A stretch of DNA of 64,000 nt from Gp7-AA6 sp036395755 (GTDB lineage: Bacteria; Acidobacteriota; Thermoanaerobaculia; UBA5066; Gp7-AA6), in NCBI GenBank assembly GCA_036395755.1, contig DASWCZ010000016.1, forward strand, positions 1-64,000, written 5' to 3'. Shown in pieces: positions 15,506 through 25,174 of the stretch. Both the position numbers and the translations under genes were made by a program. Numbering within the stretch: position 1 is the stretch's first letter; every line of letters begins with the position of its first letter. Below the pieces are notes generated by a model. That model worked only from the letters and a program-made list of their open reading frames with translations, ran no database searches and was not told the DNA's origin.

Positions 15506-16042
15506 ATGCCGGCCCCCGCGCTGCCGCCCCTCACCGAATGGGAAACTTTCTACGTGATCATCGGCTCCTCGGCGGCGGCCTTGACCGGTCTCATGTTCGT
15601 GGTGATCGCTTTGAACGCCGAGGCGAGGAGGGAGACCGGCCCGGCGGCACTCCGGGCCTTCGCCACGCCGACCATCGTCCACTTCGGCGCGGTCCTGCTG
15701 CTCGCCGCACTCCTGAGCACGCCGCGACAAACGATCGGGAGCCTGCGGGCTTGCATCCTCGCCTGCGCGATCGGAGGTGTCGCCTACGCGAGCTGGGTCA
15801 CCGTCCAGGCGCGGCGGCAGGAAGGGTACGTGCCGGTGCTGTCCGATTGGGTGTGGCACGCGGGCCTGCCCGTGATCGCGTACGGCAGCCTCGTCGTTGC
15901 GGGCATCCTTATCGGGCAATCCCCGGGGACGGCTCTTTACGTCGTCGCGGCCGCCGCTCTTCTCCTCCTGTACATCGGGATCCACAACGCCTGGGACTCG
16001 GCGGTGTGGTTGAGCACGAAACGGCAAGACCGCCAGGAGTGA
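15506..16042 (+). CDS. 4-TM membrane protein, unknown function
   Basis: A 178-residue integral membrane protein with helices near residues 15-37, 55-74, 80-100 and 120-165. It opens with LTEWETFYVIIGSSAAALTG, a recurrent start among uncharacterised bacterial 4-TM proteins. No catalytic motif is visible. The ATG has no clear Shine-Dalgarno sequence. Confidence 0.65.
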   Translation: MPAPALPPLTEWETFYVIIGSSAAALTGLMFVVIALNAEARRETGPAALRAFATPTIVHFGAVLLLAALLSTPRQTIGSLRACILACAIGGVAYASWVTVQARRQEGYVPVLSDWVWHAGLPVIAYGSLVVAGILIGQSPGTALYVVAAAALLLLYIGIHNAWDSAVWLSTKRQDRQE

Positions 16043-16153
16043 CGTCGATCGGTTGCCACTGATCGCGCGGCTCCTCGTTGCCTTCGCCGCTGTAGTCGGG
16101 ACAGGATCAAGAAGAGGGCTTCCCGTTTTGAAACTCGGCTCGAAGACTGCAGC

Positions 16154-16561
16154 GTGAGATCGCCGCCGTTCGAATCCCTGGACTATCTCTACCTGGCCGC
16201 GCCCGAGATCGAGACGGCGATCTCCTTCTATACCGAGGCTCTCGGCGGCGAGCTTCTCTGGCGGATCCGAGACGGGCGGACGTGGGTCGCGGCCGTCCGG
16301 CTCGCGGAACTCGGGCCCCAGGTCCTTCTCGCCAATCACCTCCCGCCGGGAGACGGTCTGCTGGTCTACCGCGTGCGCAGTCTGGCGGAGACCCGTACCC
16401 GCCTCGTGGATCACGGGTGGTCCGTAGACGGCGAGCCCTTCGAGCTACCGCAAGGTCCCTGTCTGGTCTTTCGGGATCCCGGAGGGCAACGCTTCGCCGT
16501 CTACGAGCGTGTGCGGCCCGGAGTGGACGATCACTTCCGCGGGCGCTTCGACGAACCCTGA
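16154..16561 (+). CDS. VOC (glyoxalase/bleomycin-resistance-like) family protein
   Basis: A 135-residue single-module VOC protein. The N-terminal strand-helix (LDYLYLAAPEIETAISFYTE) and the C-terminal FRDPGGQRFAVYERVRPG are the usual landmarks of the paired beta-alpha-beta-beta-beta fold. One His/Glu metal ligand set is incomplete, so metal binding is uncertain. It starts with GTG 16154 and ends two bases before an unrelated fragment region. Confidence 0.75.
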   Translation: MRSPPFESLDYLYLAAPEIETAISFYTEALGGELLWRIRDGRTWVAAVRLAELGPQVLLANHLPPGDGLLVYRVRSLAETRTRLVDHGWSVDGEPFELPQGPCLVFRDPGGQRFAVYERVRPGVDDHFRGRFDEP

Positions 16562-16585
16562 AGACCGGTCGATAGAATCGCGGTC

Positions 16586-16735
16586 ATGAGTCCGGCCGTG
16601 ACGACGGGCCTCGTGGTCGCGGCCACTGCAGTCCATGGCCTTCTCGCCGGTGCCACCTTCGAGTTTTCCTACAACGCCGGCGGATACATGCAGGGAGCTA
16701 CGAACGATAGCGCCGCAACCGCCGTGTCATCCTGA
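16586..16735 (+). pseudogene. Membrane-protein N-terminal fragment ended by a dispersed repeat
   Basis: The 49-codon frame starts MSPAVTTGLVVAATAVHGLL and resembles the first helix of a small membrane protein. Its stop codon is supplied by the dispersed repeat that begins at 16726 (TCATCCTGAG). The gene seems to have been truncated at the repeat. Confidence 0.4.
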
Positions 16736-16826
16736 GCGAAGCGAAGGATCCCTTGCGCTAAAGCGAGGGATTCTTCGGCGCTGCGCGCCTCAGAATGACA
16801 GTGCTCGTCCGCGCCTCAGAATGACA
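16726..16826. repeat. Dispersed palindromic repeat, copy 1
   Basis: Starts GTCATCCTGAGCGAAGCGAA and ends with two CTCAGAATGACAG units. Related copies are at 28971, 52125 and 63441. Inward-facing GGATCCCT and AGGGATTC steps allow a long hairpin. Confidence 0.7.
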
Positions 16827-16863
16827 GCGCTCGCGTCCGGTTAAGATTCGGCCCGGTGATCCG

Positions 16864-19800
16864 GTGACTCTTCTCGCTCCGTTCCATCCCGCCGTTCGAA
16901 AGTGGTTCGCCGATCGTCTGGGCGAGCCGACCCCGCCGCAGCGCGACGGATGGCCGCCGATCCGCGAAGGCCGCCACACCCTGATCGCGGCGCCGACCGG
17001 CTCGGGCAAGACGCTCGCGGCTTTTCTCTCCGCGATCGATTCGCTCATCCGGCAGGGACCCGCGCTCGCCGACGAGACGCAGGTCGTCTACGTGTCGCCG
17101 TTGAAGGCGCTGTCGAACGACGTCCAGAAGAACCTCCAGGGGCCGCTCGCCGAGATCCGCTCGGGCGATCCGTCGATTCCGGAAGTGCGCGTGCTCGTCC
17201 GGACCGGCGACACGCCGTCCTCCGGGCGCGCGGCCATGACGCGCCGGCCACCGCACATCCTCGTGACGACGCCCGAGTCGCTCTACCTCATGCTCACGAG
17301 CGACGGCGGCCGCGGGGTCGTCCGCACGGTCCGGACCGTGATCGTGGACGAGATCCACGCCCTCGTGCGCGACAAGCGGGGGAGCCACCTGTCGCTGTCG
17401 CTCGAGCGCCTCGAGAAGCTCGCCGGCCGGCCCGTCCAGCGCGTCGGTCTGTCGGCCACCCAGAAGCCGTTGGGCGAGGTCGGACGCTTCCTCGTGGGCG
17501 CCGGACGCGAGTGCACGCTCGTCGACGCCGGGACGTTCCGGGAGCTCGACCTCGGGGTCGAAATTCCTCCGTCCCCGCTCGCAACGGTCTGCTCGCACGA
17601 GCAGTGGGGCGAGATCTACGAGCGGATCGCGGAGCTCGTGCGCGGCCATCAGACGACGCTCGTCTTCGTCAACACGCGCAAGATGGCGGAGCGGATCGCC
17701 GCGCAGTTGACGCGGCTCCTGGGAGAAGACGCGGTCACGAGCCACCACGGCAGCCTCTCTAAGACGCGGCGCCTCGACGCCGAGGATCGCCTGAAAGCGG
17801 GCCGGCTGCGCGCGCTCGTGGCGACCGCGTCGCTCGAGCTCGGAATCGACATCGGCGACGTCGATCTCGTCATCCAGGTCGGAGCCTCCCGCTCGATCGC
17901 CACGTTTCTCCAGCGCGTCGGCCGCGCGGGCCATGCGCTGAAGAAGATCCCGAAAGGCCGTCTCTTTCCACTCACTTTAGACGAGCTGGTCGAGGCGGCG
18001 GCGCTCCTTCGCTGCATTCGGGGCGCGGTGCTCGATCGCACCCCGATGCCTCCCCGACCTCTCGACATCCTGGCTCAGCAGATCGTCGCGGCCTGCGTCG
18101 CCGAGGCGTGGGACGAAGAGACGTTGTTCGCGCTCTCGCGGAACGCCTGGCCGTACCGGGACCTCGAGCGGGGCGATTTCGACCGGGTCGTGGCGCTCCA
18201 CACGGTTGGCCGCGGGGCACTCCTCCATCGCGACGGCGTGAACGGCCGGCTGATGGGAACCAAGCGCGCGCGGCTCGCCGCGCTCCTCTCGGGCGGCGCG
18301 ATCCCGGACACCGCCGACTACCAGGTGCGGCTGGAGCCCGACGGGACGCTCGTCGGGACGGTCAACGAGGACTGGGCGATCGAGTCGAACGGGGGGGACA
18401 TCTTCCAGCTCGGCAACGCCTCGTGGCGCATCCTCCGAGTTGAGCCGGGCATCGTCCGGGTCGCGGACGCGAAGGGACAGCCGCCGAGCCTGCCGTTCTG
18501 GCTGGGCGAGGGCCCGGGACGAACCCGGGAGCTTGCCCTCGAGATCGGAGCGCTGCGCGAAGAGTGCGGGAGACCGGAAACCGACACCGCGACTTCACTG
18601 CGATCGACGTGCGGCGACGCGCTGCCCGAGGGCGCCGCTGTGCAGATCGCGGATTACGTCAGCGCCGGGCGCCAGGCTCTCGGCGAAGTGCCTTCGCAGA
18701 AGCGGGTGATCCTCGAGCGCTTCTTCGACGAGAGCGGGGGGATGCAGCTCGTCGTGCACGCCCCGTTCGGATCGAAGATCAACCGCGCCTGGGGTCTCGC
18801 GCTGCGCAAGAAGTTCTGCGTCGGTTTCGGCTTCGAGCTGCAGGCGGCGGCCAACGAGGAAGCGATCGTCCTCTCGCTCGGGTCGCAGCACAGCTTCCCG
18901 CTGGACGACGTCTTCGATTACCTCCATCCGTCGAGCGCGCGCGAGGTCCTCGTCCAGGCACTCCTTCCGACGCCCATGTTCGAGACCCGGTGGCGCTGGA
19001 ACGCGCAGCGCTCACTCCTTCTCGAGCGGTCCCGCAACGGCAAGAAGGTCCCGGCGAACCTGCTCCGGATGCGCGCGAACGACCTCCTCGCCGCCGCCTT
19101 CCCGCAGGTGCTCGCGTGCCCGGAAACCCTGCCGGGCGGCCCCATCCCGGTTCCGATGGACCATCCCATCGTCGCCCAGACGGTCGAGGACTGTTTGACC
19201 GAGGCGATGGACGTGGACGGTTTCGTCGAAGTGCTGCGCGGCTTGAAAGACGGCTCGATCGAGCGTAGAGCGATCGACACGGTAGAACCGTCGGCGTTCG
19301 CCCGCGGCATTCTCTCCTCGCAGCCGTACTCGTTCTTGGACGACGCACCGCTCGAAGAGCGGCGCACACAGGCCGTCCACTCCCGCCGCGTCCTCGACGC
19401 CCGGTCGGCCGACGAGATCGGCACGCTCGATCCCGACGCGATCGCGCGCGTCCGCGAGGAGGCGTGGCCCCAGCCGGCGGATGCCGAGGAGGTCCACGAG
19501 GCGCTTCTCTGGATGGGTTACGTGACGGTGGACGAGGGTCGGGCCTGGCAGCCATGGTTGGACGAGCTCTCCGGCGGAGAGCGCGTCGTCCGGGACGGGG
19601 AACGCTGGTTCGCTCGCGAGGCGTCGCGCGATCCGAAGACGATCTTGCGCGGACGGATGGAGGCGCTCGGACCGGTCGTCGGCGACGATCCGCTCTTCCT
19701 CGAGCTCGAAGGGGAGGGCACCGTTCTGCGCACGCGCATTGCCGGGCAGCGGGCGTGGTGCAACCGGCGCCTGCTCGCCCGCATCCACCACTACACGCTC

Positions 19801-20766
19801 GACCGCCTCCGGCGGGAGATCGAGCCCGTCACTGCGGCGGAGTTCCTCCGCTTCCTGGCGTGCTGGCAGCACGTCGATCCGGAGCACCGCCGGGAAGGTC
19901 CGCGGGGAGTGGCGGAAGTGATCGGTCAGCTCGCCGGCTTCGAGGTTCCCGCCGCGGCCTGGGAGAGCAGCGTGCTCCCGTCGCGCGTTCGCGGGTACCG
20001 GCGCGAATGGCTGGATCAGCTCACGTTCTCGGGCGAGGTCGCGTGGGGCCGGCTCTGGGGCGCCGGCTCCTCGCCGATCCGCCGGACGCCGATCTGTCTC
20101 GTGATGCGCGAAGACCTGGACGAATGGACGTCTCTCGTTGCCGCGCAGGGACCGAGCGCGGTTCGCGAGGCCTCGAGAACAGCGCGCGAAGTCGAGGAGG
20201 CTCTTCGGTCGCGCGGCGCCATGTTCCTTCCGGAGCTCGCGCGCACGACGAGCTTCGCGCGCGATCTCGTCGAGGAAGGCCTGACCGAGCTGATCGCGCT
20301 CGGCCGCGTGACGTGCGACTCGTTCAGCGGCCTGCGGTGGTTCCTCGTCCCGGCGTGGAGACGCCGGCTGGGCGCTCTCACGTCGGGCCGCTGGAGCGTG
20401 CTGCCACGCGCGGCGGTCTCGCCCCCTTCGCCAGAGTTCGTCGCGCGGCAGCTTCTCGCCCGGACGGGGATCGTCTTTCGCCGGACGCTCGCGCGCGAGA
20501 AGCAGCCGCTGCCGTGGCGCGACGTCGCCCGCGTGCTCCGGACGCTCGAGGCGCGCGGCGAAGTTCGCGGCGGCCGCTTCGTCGGCGGCTTCGACGGGGA
20601 GCAGTACGCGCTGCCCGAGGCCATCCCGCTGCTGCGCGCGATCCGAAGGCGCACGGAAACGGCCGCGCTCGCGGTGTCGGCTGCCGATCCCCTGAACTTC
20701 CGCGGAATCCTGACGCCGCACGAACGGGTCGCGCCGACCGCGCGAAAGCAGGTGCGGGTTGCGTAG
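16864..20766 (+). CDS. lhr: Lhr-family ATP-dependent helicase
   Basis: A 1300-residue superfamily 2 DNA/RNA helicase of the Lhr (large helicase-related) type. Visible motifs are the Walker A APTGSGKT near residue 45, DEIH box near 162, SAT (VGLSATQKPLG) and motif VI (FLQRVGRAGHAL). The long C-terminal half, with the Lhr-type winged-helix and beta-barrel regions, is about the usual length. Lhr proteins translocate 3'-5' and are linked to DNA repair. The start is a GTG. The gene stands alone; its 3' end faces the MASE1 kinase at 69 bases. Confidence 0.9.
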   Translation: MTLLAPFHPAVRKWFADRLGEPTPPQRDGWPPIREGRHTLIAAPTGSGKTLAAFLSAIDSLIRQGPALADETQVVYVSPLKALSNDVQKNLQGPLAEIRSGDPSIPEVRVLVRTGDTPSSGRAAMTRRPPHILVTTPESLYLMLTSDGGRGVVRTVRTVIVDEIHALVRDKRGSHLSLSLERLEKLAGRPVQRVGLSATQKPLGEVGRFLVGAGRECTLVDAGTFRELDLGVEIPPSPLATVCSHEQWGEIYERIAELVRGHQTTLVFVNTRKMAERIAAQLTRLLGEDAVTSHHGSLSKTRRLDAEDRLKAGRLRALVATASLELGIDIGDVDLVIQVGASRSIATFLQRVGRAGHALKKIPKGRLFPLTLDELVEAAALLRCIRGAVLDRTPMPPRPLDILAQQIVAACVAEAWDEETLFALSRNAWPYRDLERGDFDRVVALHTVGRGALLHRDGVNGRLMGTKRARLAALLSGGAIPDTADYQVRLEPDGTLVGTVNEDWAIESNGGDIFQLGNASWRILRVEPGIVRVADAKGQPPSLPFWLGEGPGRTRELALEIGALREECGRPETDTATSLRSTCGDALPEGAAVQIADYVSAGRQALGEVPSQKRVILERFFDESGGMQLVVHAPFGSKINRAWGLALRKKFCVGFGFELQAAANEEAIVLSLGSQHSFPLDDVFDYLHPSSAREVLVQALLPTPMFETRWRWNAQRSLLLERSRNGKKVPANLLRMRANDLLAAAFPQVLACPETLPGGPIPVPMDHPIVAQTVEDCLTEAMDVDGFVEVLRGLKDGSIERRAIDTVEPSAFARGILSSQPYSFLDDAPLEERRTQAVHSRRVLDARSADEIGTLDPDAIARVREEAWPQPADAEEVHEALLWMGYVTVDEGRAWQPWLDELSGGERVVRDGERWFAREASRDPKTILRGRMEALGPVVGDDPLFLELEGEGTVLRTRIAGQRAWCNRRLLARIHHYTLDRLRREIEPVTAAEFLRFLACWQHVDPEHRREGPRGVAEVIGQLAGFEVPAAAWESSVLPSRVRGYRREWLDQLTFSGEVAWGRLWGAGSSPIRRTPICLVMREDLDEWTSLVAAQGPSAVREASRTAREVEEALRSRGAMFLPELARTTSFARDLVEEGLTELIALGRVTCDSFSGLRWFLVPAWRRRLGALTSGRWSVLPRAAVSPPSPEFVARQLLARTGIVFRRTLAREKQPLPWRDVARVLRTLEARGEVRGGRFVGGFDGEQYALPEAIPLLRAIRRRTETAALAVSAADPLNFRGILTPHERVAPTARKQVRVA

Positions 20767-20835
20767 ACCGCTCCGGCGCGTCCTGCTCCTGGCCGGTCAG
20801 GTCATCTTCTTCGGCGGTCAGCCCACCGTAGCGCC

Positions 20836-22887
20836 CTAGCCTGCTTTCGGGACCGATCGCCGAACGATCTCGAGCAGTGAGTTGGCGGCGACCGGCTTCA
20901 AGAGGTGCTGGTCGAACCCCGCCGCTCGGGAGCGGGCGCGGTCCTCGGCCTGACCGTATCCGGAAACCGCGACGATCGATGCGCGTTCGCAGCCGGGAAT
21001 CGCACGCAGCGCACGGGCGACCTCGTAACCGTCCATTCCCGGGAGGCCGATGTCGAGCAGCACGACCTCCGGCGGGGCGATACGAGCCTGTTCGATGGCA
21101 GTCGGGCCATCGCCGGCGGTGTGCACGTCGTGCCCGTCCTCCTCCAGGAGGAACTTCAGAGCCTCGCGCGCGTCGGCGTGGTCGTCGACGACGAGAACGC
21201 GGCGTCCGCGAACGCTCCCGAGCTTGGCGCGGCCGGGCTTCGCACGCCGCTCTATCGGAACCGCGACCGGCTCGGAAGCCGACGTCGACACGGGAAGCCG
21301 CACGACGAACTCGCTGCCGCGTCCTGCGCCCTGGCTCGCGGCCTCGAGGGTGCCTCCGTGGAGCTCCGCGAGCCGCCGCGCCAGCGTGAGCCCCAGCCCG
21401 AGGCCACCCTGGGGACGGTCGAGCGGCGGCGGTCCCTGCGCGAAGAGCTCGAAGACGCGTTCGAGGTGCTCGGGGGCTATGCCCGGCCCGTCGTCGCGAA
21501 CGGCGAGCACGATTCGTCCGTCCTCTCGCGCGGCGGTGATCGCGATCCGGCCCCCTTCCGGGGTGAACTTGGCTGCGTTGTGCAGCAGATTGGCGATGAC
21601 CTGAGCGAGCCGGGTCGGATCTGCTTCGATGAACACCGGCTCCTCGGGAATCTCGACGGAAAGCTCCTGGCGCCGCCGCGCGATCAAATGGCGCCAGGTG
21701 TCGACCGCGGCGTCCACGACGTCCTTCAGCGCGACGCGGCGCCGCTCCAGTCGCACCGTCCCGCGCGTGATCCGCGACACGTCGAGGAGGTCGTCCACGA
21801 GCCGGGTCAGGTGCTCGGACTGGCGGCGGATGATCTCCCGCGCCTGCCCTGCCCGGCGGGGATCGTCGTGCCCGAGGAGCTCGACCGCGTGAAGGATCGG
21901 GGCGAGCGGGTTGCGCAGCTCGTGGGAGAGCATCGCCAGGAACTCGTCCTTGCGCCGGTCCGTTTCCGCCATCTGCTCCGCCTGCAACTGCGCGCTCTCG
22001 CGAGCCTGGCGATGCTGCGCGGCGACCGCTGCCAGAAACAGCCCGGTCATGGCGAAGACCGCCATGAACAGCTGGAGGGGAACGAGTCCTCCTTCCGGGC
22101 CCGCGCCGGCGAACGGCCCCAGGCCGCGGTGGGTCGCCCATACAGCAAAGGCGTAGGTTCCGGCGGTCACGACGGTCGTGGCCGGCGGCCCGAAGCGCAA
22201 TGCCGCCCAGACGAGGATCGGGAAGACGACGTACTCGAGCGCGGCCGACGGCGGGACCTGGCCGAAGGCGATCACGCTCGCCGCGAAGAGTCCGGCCAGA
22301 AGCGTGAACGCTTCGACGATCGCCCCGCGACGGCGGGGAAACGATTGCCTCGCGGTCCAGACGAGAAGGAGCGGTGCGACGACGAGGTCTCCCAACCCGT
22401 CGCCCAGCCACCACACGCGCCAGAGCCCCTGCAGGCTCGCCGCCGGCTGGACGCCGCCGGCTCCCAGACAGCTGACGCCGACGGTGGCGGCGATCGCCGG
22501 ACTCACTGCCGCCGCGCCGAGGAGGGCCAGGGCGTCGCGCAAGCGCGCGAGACATCCGTCGAAGCCGATGCGCGAGAGGAGAGTCGCTCCCACAACCGCC
22601 TCGAGCGTGTTTCCGACCGCGATGCCGGCGGCGACCCACAGCGGCTCTCCGGCGGTCGCGTTGGCCACGAAGGCGCCGAGCAGGACTCCCGGAGCGGCGC
22701 GCGGGCCCAGGCGGAGCAGCGCGGCCAGCGCCAGACCGGTTGGAGGCCACACCGCGCTCACCTGCGCCGCCTGGAGGGCCAGAGCCAACCCCAGCTTGGC
22801 CGCCGCCACATAGAGGACCGCGACGCCGAGCCCGACGAGAAGATCGGTGCCGCGAATCTCCCGGAAGGAACGGCGCGGCGAGGGCAC
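20836..22887 (-). CDS. MASE1-domain hybrid histidine kinase
   Basis: A 683-residue membrane sensor. The N-terminal ~300 residues are a multi-helix MASE1 domain (GLGVAVLYVAAAKLGLALAL, VSAVWPPTGLALAALL). A HisKA segment follows (DEFLAMLSHELRNPLAPILH, phospho-His near 320). The HATPase_c domain includes FAQGPPPLDRPQGGLGLGLT, and a C-terminal receiver has VLLDIGLPGMDGYE. GTG 22887 is chosen because longer forms would overlap the divergent methyltransferase gene. The ligand of MASE1 is unknown. Only 24 bases separate it from the divergent gene, so the two share a promoter region. Confidence 0.87.
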   Translation of the reverse strand: MPSPRRSFREIRGTDLLVGLGVAVLYVAAAKLGLALALQAAQVSAVWPPTGLALAALLRLGPRAAPGVLLGAFVANATAGEPLWVAAGIAVGNTLEAVVGATLLSRIGFDGCLARLRDALALLGAAAVSPAIAATVGVSCLGAGGVQPAASLQGLWRVWWLGDGLGDLVVAPLLLVWTARQSFPRRRGAIVEAFTLLAGLFAASVIAFGQVPPSAALEYVVFPILVWAALRFGPPATTVVTAGTYAFAVWATHRGLGPFAGAGPEGGLVPLQLFMAVFAMTGLFLAAVAAQHRQARESAQLQAEQMAETDRRKDEFLAMLSHELRNPLAPILHAVELLGHDDPRRAGQAREIIRRQSEHLTRLVDDLLDVSRITRGTVRLERRRVALKDVVDAAVDTWRHLIARRRQELSVEIPEEPVFIEADPTRLAQVIANLLHNAAKFTPEGGRIAITAAREDGRIVLAVRDDGPGIAPEHLERVFELFAQGPPPLDRPQGGLGLGLTLARRLAELHGGTLEAASQGAGRGSEFVVRLPVSTSASEPVAVPIERRAKPGRAKLGSVRGRRVLVVDDHADAREALKFLLEEDGHDVHTAGDGPTAIEQARIAPPEVVLLDIGLPGMDGYEVARALRAIPGCERASIVAVSGYGQAEDRARSRAAGFDQHLLKPVAANSLLEIVRRSVPKAG

Positions 22888-22911
22888 GACTCCAATTAGT
22901 CTAATCCCGCG

Positions 22912-23679
22912 GTGTTCTCCGATCACTTCTCCTGCGTTTCGTCGGCATACGCCGAGTTCCGGCCCCGGTATCCGGATTCGCTGTTCCGGTGGCTCGGGGA
23001 GCTTCCGGGAGGCCGCGACCTCGCGTGGGACTGCGCGACCGGCAGCGGCCAGGCCGCGATCGCCCTGGCATTTCTCTTCGAGCGCGTGATCGCGACCGAC
23101 GCGAGCGCCGAGCAGATTGCCGCCGCGACGCCGCATCCGCGCGTCGACTATCGCGTCGCCCCGGCCGAGGTGAGCGGCATCCAATCCGAATCCGTCGACC
23201 TGGTGACGGTTGCGCAGGCGCTCCACTGGCTCGACCGTCCCGCGTTCTTCGCGGAGGCGCGGCGCGTCCTTCGATCCAACGGCGTCATCGCGGCGTGGAC
23301 GTACGGGAACCCCCGGCTCGACGACCCGCGCGCCGACCAGGCCCTGCAACGCTTTACCTCGCAGGCGGTCGGCCCTTACTGGCCGCCGGAGCGCGCCCTC
23401 GTCGACTCGGAGTATCGGACGATCGACTTCCCGTTCGCCGAGATCGAGCCGCCCGCTTTCGAGATGGAGGCGCAGTGGACCCTGACGGCTCTGCTCGGAT
23501 ACATCGGGACCTGGTCGGCCACCACGCGCTTCCGCGCGGCGAAGGCGTACGATCCGCTGCCGGAGCTCGCGGCGGGATTGCAGGGATTCTGGGGCGATCC
23601 GGAGACTCCGCGACGGATCGAGTGGCCGCTTGCCCTGCGGGTGGGGCGCCGCGAAGCACCGAGAGAGGTGTCGCAATGA
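22912..23679 (+). CDS. SAM-dependent methyltransferase
   Basis: A 255-residue Methyltransf_11-type protein. WDCATGSGQAAIALA is SAM motif I, IATDASAEQI the acidic loop, and VTVAQALHWLDRPAFFAEAR the conserved HWxD segment seen in the yeast Crg1/Tmt1-like group. The substrate is unknown. GTG 22912 starts 24 bases from the divergent kinase. Its TGA overlaps the ATG of the hemerythrin gene (ATGA), so translation is coupled. Confidence 0.82.
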   Translation: MFSDHFSCVSSAYAEFRPRYPDSLFRWLGELPGGRDLAWDCATGSGQAAIALAFLFERVIATDASAEQIAAATPHPRVDYRVAPAEVSGIQSESVDLVTVAQALHWLDRPAFFAEARRVLRSNGVIAAWTYGNPRLDDPRADQALQRFTSQAVGPYWPPERALVDSEYRTIDFPFAEIEPPAFEMEAQWTLTALLGYIGTWSATTRFRAAKAYDPLPELAAGLQGFWGDPETPRRIEWPLALRVGRREAPREVSQ

Positions 23680-24377
23680 ACGAGCGAGACACTGTGGACC
23701 GGCGCGGTCTTCTCCGCCGGATTGGTCTGACAGGAGTGGCGCTCGCGGTCCCGGTCGGGTCCGCGCGGCGCGGGCGGGAAGAGCCGGCCGGGGAGGTCGC
23801 TCCGGCGGAAGACCTGATGCGCGAGCACGGAGTTCTCAACCGCGTGCTTCTCGTCTACGAGGAATGCCTGCGCCGCCTCTCGGCAAAGGGATCGGACTTC
23901 CCCCCGCGGTCGTTCGCGGACGCCGCGCGGATCATCCGCAGCTTCATCGAGGACTACCACGAGAAGCTCGAGGAAGACCATCTCTTCCCGCGTTTCGAGA
24001 AGGCGGGCCGGCAGGTGGAGCTCGTGAAGACGCTCCGCGAGCAGCACCGGGCGGGCCGACTCCTGACCGACGAGATGATCCATCTCGCGAACGACGCGGG
24101 ATTCCGCAACCCGGTCGACCGCGAGCATCTACGCTCGGACATCACCCGGTTCATCCGGATGTACCGGCCCCACGAAGCGCGGGAAGACACGGTCCTCTTT
24201 CCGGCGTTCCGCGAAATCGTCTCGGCGCACGAGTACGCGAGCCTGGGCGAGGACTTCGAGAAGAAGGAGCACCGGCTCTTCGGAAAAGAGGGCTTCGAAG
24301 GCATCGTCGAGAAGGTCGCCGCGATCGAGAAGGAGCTCAACATCTACGATCTCGCGAAGTTCACGCCCGCCGGGTGA
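23676..24377 (+). CDS. Tat-exported hemerythrin-domain protein
   Basis: A 233-residue protein. The N-terminus DRRGLLRRIGLTGVALAVP looks like a twin-arginine signal. The hemerythrin four-helix bundle follows, with metal-ligand patterns REHGVLNRVLLVYEE, DYHEKLEEDHLFPRFEK and EQHRAGRLLTDEMI, and a late PHEAREDTVLFPAF. It probably carries a diiron centre for O2, NO or iron handling in the periplasm. It overlaps its neighbours by four bases on each side and so is part of a coupled run. Confidence 0.83.
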   Translation: MNERDTVDRRGLLRRIGLTGVALAVPVGSARRGREEPAGEVAPAEDLMREHGVLNRVLLVYEECLRRLSAKGSDFPPRSFADAARIIRSFIEDYHEKLEEDHLFPRFEKAGRQVELVKTLREQHRAGRLLTDEMIHLANDAGFRNPVDREHLRSDITRFIRMYRPHEAREDTVLFPAFREIVSAHEYASLGEDFEKKEHRLFGKEGFEGIVEKVAAIEKELNIYDLAKFTPAG

Positions 24378-25174
24378 GCGGCGAACTTTCGCAGACCCGG
24401 GTCCGCGAGAACGTCCTCGTCTGGACGCTCGGCGGTGACCGGATCGAATCGAGCTACGGCGCCAACTGCACGGCGGTCATCGGGAGCGAGGCCGTCCTTC
24501 TCGTCGATCCCCTGATTGCGCCGGCGCATGCCCGGAAGGTCGAGAGCGCGCTCGCCGAGGTCACTTCTCTGCCGATCCGATTCGTGGTCCTGACCCACCA
24601 TCACGCGGACCACGCGCTCGGGGCCGCCTGGTTCGGGAGGCACGGTGCAACGGTCGTGGCGCACCGCGCCTGCCAGGAGACGATGGCCGCGGAGCATCCG
24701 GCTCTGATCGAGTCCCGCCGGCGGATCCCAGGTCTCGCGGAGCTCTTTTCCGACGCGAAGCCGTGTCGGCCATCGCTCGACTTCGAGGAGGGCATGCTGA
24801 CGCTCGACCTCGGAGACTGCGAAGCGCGAGTCTTCCATCCGGGTCCCGGCCACACGGCGGGCGACGCCGTCGTGCATCTCGAAGAGGAGTCCGTCACGGT
24901 CTGCGGGGACCTCATCTGCGCGGGCTACCACGTCAACTACGAGGACGCCGCCGATTTCGACGAGCTCGCGCGGAGCCTCGAGGTCCTCCGCGCGCTCGGG
25001 ACGCGAAGCTACCTGCCGGGCCACGGCGCCGCCGGTGGTCCGCACCTTCTCGACGACCAGCTCCGCTATCACCGGGCCGTCGCCGACGCGCGGACCTCCG
25101 ATCCGGCACGAGTGCGCGAGCGGCTGCGATCGCAGTTCCCCGGATATCTGCTGGAAGAGGTCATCGGGTCGTGA
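24374..25174 (+). CDS. Metallo-beta-lactamase-fold hydrolase
   Basis: A 266-residue MBL-fold protein with the metal motif THHHADHALG near residues 73-82, and further ligands in GPGHTAGDAVVH and CGDLI. The C-terminal LPGHGAAGG is typical of the glyoxalase-II/QuiP-like subgroup. The substrate is unknown. The GTG start overlaps the TGA of the hemerythrin gene (GTGA), and its stop overlaps the next GTG in the same way. Confidence 0.84.
   Translation: MSGELSQTRVRENVLVWTLGGDRIESSYGANCTAVIGSEAVLLVDPLIAPAHARKVESALAEVTSLPIRFVVLTHHHADHALGAAWFGRHGATVVAHRACQETMAAEHPALIESRRRIPGLAELFSDAKPCRPSLDFEEGMLTLDLGDCEARVFHPGPGHTAGDAVVHLEEESVTVCGDLICAGYHVNYEDAADFDELARSLEVLRALGTRSYLPGHGAAGGPHLLDDQLRYHRAVADARTSDPARVRERLRSQFPGYLLEEVIGS

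Noticed and set aside
20378..22750. 790-codon minus-strand ORF within the MASE1 kinase
   Set aside because: Different frame of the same gene; the kinase frame has all HisKA, HATPase and receiver motifs.
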